NCBI GenBank assembly: GCA_947085405.1
Contig: CAMTWO010000016.1
Coordinates: forward strand, 11,687 to 75,686
Direction of reading: 5' to 3'
DNA: 64,000 nt
Source: JASEGV01 sp947085405
Lineage (GTDB): Bacteria; Bacteroidota; Ignavibacteria; UBA10030; BY39
In this document: positions 61,853 through 64,000 of the stretch, one piece after another
How positions within the stretch are numbered: the first letter of the stretch is position 1
Layout of the letters: every line of letters begins with the position of its first letter
Made by a program: the position numbers and the translations under genes
Notes under the pieces: model-generated
The model's database searches: none
What the model was told of the DNA's origin: nothing
The model's input: only the letters and a program-made list of their open reading frames with translations

Positions 61853-62710
61853 TTATATTACCATTTTTTCTATTGGTACAACTAATATACCTTGTGCTCC
61901 AAGCACTTTTAATTGATCAATTATTTCCCAAAATTCATCTTCTTTAACAACAGAGTGAATACTTACCCACCCTTCTTCCGACAAAGGAAGTATGGTAGGT
62001 GATTTCATGCCAGGCAGTATCGATGATATTTTTTCGACAGAATCTATTGGTGCATTAAGTAAGATATATTTGTTTTCAGATGCAGTTCTTACAGCTTTCA
62101 TTCTGAATAATAATTTTTCTAATATATCACGTTTTTCAGAATTCAAATTTTTGTTAGATATTAAAACGGCTGTGCTTTGTCTTAATACCTCCACTTCTTT
62201 TAAACCATTCATTATAAGTGTACTACCAGTATTTACAATATCAAAAATAGCGTTAGATAATCCAATGCCAGGTGCTATTTCTACGCTTCCTCCAATCTCT
62301 TCAATCTCGACAGGAATATTTTTTTCATTAAAATATTTACTTAATATTTTTGGATAGCTAGTAGCAATTTTTTTATTCTTGAAATAGGATAGTCCATTAT
62401 ATTCTTCATCTTTCGGTATTGCTAAAGAAAGTTTGCAACTGGCAAAACCTAAACTTTCAACTGTTATAACATCCTTGTCTTTTTCCCATACTTCATTTTC
62501 GCCAAGTATGCCAATATCGGCAACACCTTGCTCTACGTATTGAGGTATGTCATCGTCACGGAGGTATAATACTTCTATCGGAAAGTTTGATGATTCCGCT
62601 TTTAGTTTACGGTCTCCATTCGATAATTTTATGCCGCAGCTTTTTAAAAGCTCCAACGACTTTTCGCTTAAACGACCACTTTTTTGAATTGCAATTTTTA
62701 GTTTATTCAT
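61853..62710 (-). CDS. hisG: ATP phosphoribosyltransferase, long form
   Basis: 285 residues from MNKLKIAIQKSGRLSEKS (62710); an in-frame start at 62749 would lie against the attenuator hairpin. First and committed step of histidine synthesis. VADIGILGENEVWE, SIEVAPGIGLSNAIFDIVNTG-type (IFDIVNTGSTL) binding segment, and a C-terminal ACT-like domain (about 215-285) used for feedback inhibition by histidine; as the long form it needs no HisZ. Confidence 0.95.
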   Translation of the reverse strand: MNKLKIAIQKSGRLSEKSLELLKSCGIKLSNGDRKLKAESSNFPIEVLYLRDDDIPQYVEQGVADIGILGENEVWEKDKDVITVESLGFASCKLSLAIPKDEEYNGLSYFKNKKIATSYPKILSKYFNEKNIPVEIEEIGGSVEIAPGIGLSNAIFDIVNTGSTLIMNGLKEVEVLRQSTAVLISNKNLNSEKRDILEKLLFRMKAVRTASENKYILLNAPIDSVEKISSILPGMKSPTILPLSEEGWVSIHSVVKEDEFWEIIDQLKVLGAQGILVVPIEKMVI

Positions 62711-62755
62711 TGTTTGATTTTTTTGTATCTGAGTAAAACGGAAGGTCAATACAAC

Positions 62756-62788
62756 AAAAAACCCGTCTGATTTACTCAGACTGGTTTT
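62756..62788 (-). terminator. Attenuator hairpin between hisL and hisG
   Basis: Minus strand AAAACC-a-GTCTGA, loop GTAAA, TCAGAC-g-GGTTTT, with the T-run TTTTTT overlapping the foot: an intrinsic terminator before the first structural gene. CGCTCAG near the end of the hisL frame can pair with CTGAGT of the left arm, offering an antiterminator. Confidence 0.8.
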
Positions 62789-62818
62789 GAAATATGTTTT
62801 AGTTACTGCATACCTTTA

Positions 62819-62872
62819 TTACCTCGACTGAGCGAACAAATTGTGATGATGGTGTAATATATTAAAGTTCAT
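62819..62872 (-). CDS. hisL: his operon leader peptide
   Basis: 17-residue frame MNFNILHHHHNLFAQSR with four consecutive histidine codons (CAC CAT CAT CAC), 108 nt before hisG and upstream of an intrinsic terminator. When charged tRNA-His is scarce the ribosome should stall on these codons and the terminator should not form. Too short for most gene finders. It is inside the cassette, so the operon brings its own control. Confidence 0.85.
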   Translation of the reverse strand: MNFNILHHHHNLFAQSR

Positions 62873-62953
62873 GTTGATTCGTAATAGGTCGTAAAGAAAT
62901 GGAAAATATTTGATTCAGCAAAATTTATTATTCGATTTGAAATTATTAGCATT

Positions 62954-63037
62954 GCAGGTAACGTCCTTGGTGTTTGTGAAGTCCCGACTTGTCGGGATTT
63001 GGGCGAACGAAGTGAGCCACAAACACCGTGTTAGGCG
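62954..63037 (-). mobile_element. attC-like site ending the methyltransferase cassette
   Basis: 84 bp, ordinary attC size. Minus strand: CGCCTAAC core, stem GGTGTTTGTG (63027-63018) pairing fully with CACAAACACC (62978-62969), inner hairpin ATCCCGAC/GTCGGGA, and right core GTTACCTGC. CGCCTAAC is the exact inverse complement of this cassette's own start GTTAGGCG at 63864. Confidence 0.7.
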
Positions 63038-63046
63038 ATGGGCTAA

Positions 63047-63826
63047 TCATAATCCTTGTTTATCTGCATTATCAAAACTTTCTAAATAAGGTTGTTTCTC
63101 TGTCCGCTGACCCACAAGTCGAAAACAAGAAACAAGTTTTTCTGTATCATTCAATAAGGCATTAACAATCTTTTGTTCACTTTCTAATTCTTTAAAAACT
63201 TTAATAGCTTCTTGTAATATAAACTCGCTATGTGGGAGAAATTCGTCATGTAAAATTTTAACTAATCCTGTTTTCTCCCAATGATTTTTCCACCAATCAA
63301 TGGAATGGAGAGAGTAAAAATCAAAATCCTGATAAAAGGACTTTAAATATTCAGGAACCTCTGATAAAGAACTCATCTCTCTTGTATAACACCAATCAAC
63401 AATTCCTATTAACCCTTTTGGTTTTAGGAATTGACTTATATACGGTAGATACAAATCGTCTGTGCCAAAATATGAATACTCAAGAGCAATAACTACATCA
63501 AAGAATTCTTTTGGGAAATGAAGATTACGAGCATCAGCCTTTATAGGAAATACTTTGTTATCACAATTCATCTCGATAATCCGTTTGTAGTTTTCTGTAG
63601 GAGAGATTTCCTTATCAATAGCCCATACTTGAACATCAAACTCACGAGCCAAGAAAATCGAGCTTACAGCTTTGCCACAAGCTAAATCTAGAACTCGCAT
63701 TCCTTTCTCAAACTTAAGAACTTCACAAAGGCTTTCAACGTAATAAAGTACATTTTCAATAATTGAGTTTTGCATCACCCAATCTTTATCATATTTTGCT
63801 GTTAAGGGGAATAATTTCTCGCTCAT
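63047..63826 (-). CDS. SAM-dependent methyltransferase (cassette gene)
   Basis: 259 residues, class I fold: MRVLDLACGKAVSSIFLA (motif I, about 45-62), VWAIDKE, IKADARNLHFP and FDVVIALEYSYFG. The C-terminal half is helical, with no second domain. Substrate unknown; small-molecule or protein methylation both possible. AAGGAG precedes the ATG. It starts 38 bp after a cassette boundary and ends 10 bp before the attC core. Confidence 0.85.
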   Translation of the reverse strand: MSEKLFPLTAKYDKDWVMQNSIIENVLYYVESLCEVLKFEKGMRVLDLACGKAVSSIFLAREFDVQVWAIDKEISPTENYKRIIEMNCDNKVFPIKADARNLHFPKEFFDVVIALEYSYFGTDDLYLPYISQFLKPKGLIGIVDWCYTREMSSLSEVPEYLKSFYQDFDFYSLHSIDWWKNHWEKTGLVKILHDEFLPHSEFILQEAIKVFKELESEQKIVNALLNDTEKLVSCFRLVGQRTEKQPYLESFDNADKQGL

Positions 63827-63856
63827 AAATTTTACACTCCTTGTTGATTAGCCTTT

Positions 63857-64000
63857 CGCCTAACGGTGGGGCGGATGAGCGAAGTGTCCCCCGCAGGGGG
63901 ACATTTATGCTTCAGCCGTTCATCCGCTTGATAGCCGAAGTGTCGCTTCGTATTTCTAATATATTTAATAGTAATCATAACTTTTTATTTACAGGCTGAA
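63857..64000 (-). mobile_element. Near-identical copy of the attC-like site at 55435 (runs off the window)
   Basis: Begins CGCCTAACGGTGGGGCGGAT and follows 55435-55599 almost base for base, except for a 21-bp insertion in the left copy (near 55493-55513) and a few single changes. It is the site of the cassette upstream of the methyltransferase cassette. The remaining part lies outside. Confidence 0.75.

Larger units (their letters stand above)
54636..64000 (-). mobile_element. Integron-like gene-cassette array (CALIN-type) carrying the his operon
   Basis: Four site boundaries follow the integron rule in which the left core of a cassette's attC is the inverse complement of its first bases. 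Reading on the minus strand the units are: methyltransferase cassette (63863 to 62962), his cassette (62961 to about 55684), a geneless element (about 55683 to 55442) and the unknown-protein cassette (55441 to about 54.56 kb). Reading frames of cassette genes begin 35-40 bp after a site. No integrase gene or attI is in the window; the array probably continues beyond 64000. Site calls rest on hand comparison. Confidence 0.7.

Noticed and set aside
1..64000. CRISPR arrays, rRNA genes, prophage or insertion-sequence transposases
   Set aside because: No regularly spaced repeats, no rRNA segments and no transposase or phage structural frames were seen.

Overview
The window looks like a contig from the Chlorobiota/Ignavibacteria side of the FCB group. 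Evidence: an octaheme cytochrome ends in a type IX secretion sorting domain with the NYPNPFNPST signature; SecA carries a long mid-protein insertion; there is a TonB-dependent receptor with a carboxypeptidase-like N-terminal domain; and YbeY lacks the third motif histidine, as in Bacteroidota. Several promoters are plain sigma-70 type (TTGACA, 17 bp, TATAAT) rather than the Bacteroidota -33/-7 type, which favours Ignavibacteria/Chlorobi over true Bacteroidota. This is inferred from gene content only; no marker tree was made.

Layout. 1-1301: 5' part of secA (minus). 1.4-3.5 kb: a type II restriction-modification pair. 3.6-10.8 kb (plus): small membrane proteins, an atypical thioredoxin coupled to a thioredoxin reductase, DacB, an M28 peptidase, PrmA and Ppx/GppA. 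10.9-15.8 kb (minus): cysteine desulfurase, an ECF sigma/anti-sigma/Spy-like set, and groES-groEL with a perfect CIRCE operator. 16-16.6 kb: PspC, a 43-residue membrane peptide and two tRNAs. 16.9-46.8 kb (minus): mostly housekeeping genes (metG, ricT, holB, bamA, hprK, hpf, xer, topA, smg, ybeY, csp, ctp, lysS), with the multiheme cytochrome, a GT2-GH57 pair and a TonB receptor with a lipoprotein. 46.9-54.5 kb (plus): larB, then a run of cystathionine beta-synthase, Ca2+/Na+ antiporter, Ca2+ P-type ATPase and a transsulfuration enzyme.

The most unusual part is 54.6-64 kb. A complete histidine operon (hisG-D-C-B-H-A-F-IE, minus strand), preceded by its own leader peptide with four consecutive His codons and an attenuator hairpin, lies between recombination sites that obey the integron cassette rule: the left core of each site is the inverse complement of the first bases of the same cassette. 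At least three units can be read: a SAM methyltransferase cassette (about 0.9 kb), the his-operon cassette (about 7.3 kb, by eye clearly poorer in G+C than its surroundings) and a cassette with an unknown 223-residue protein. A tiny geneless element lies between two of the sites. The site next to the 223-residue gene and the one at the right window edge are near-identical direct copies. No integron integrase is in view.

Short palindromes (REP-like, core CCGCC-nnn-GGCGG and relatives) are scattered through the intergenic DNA and have entered coding sequence in lysS and at the 3' end of the cysteine desulfurase gene. All identifications come from reading motifs; no database search was run.
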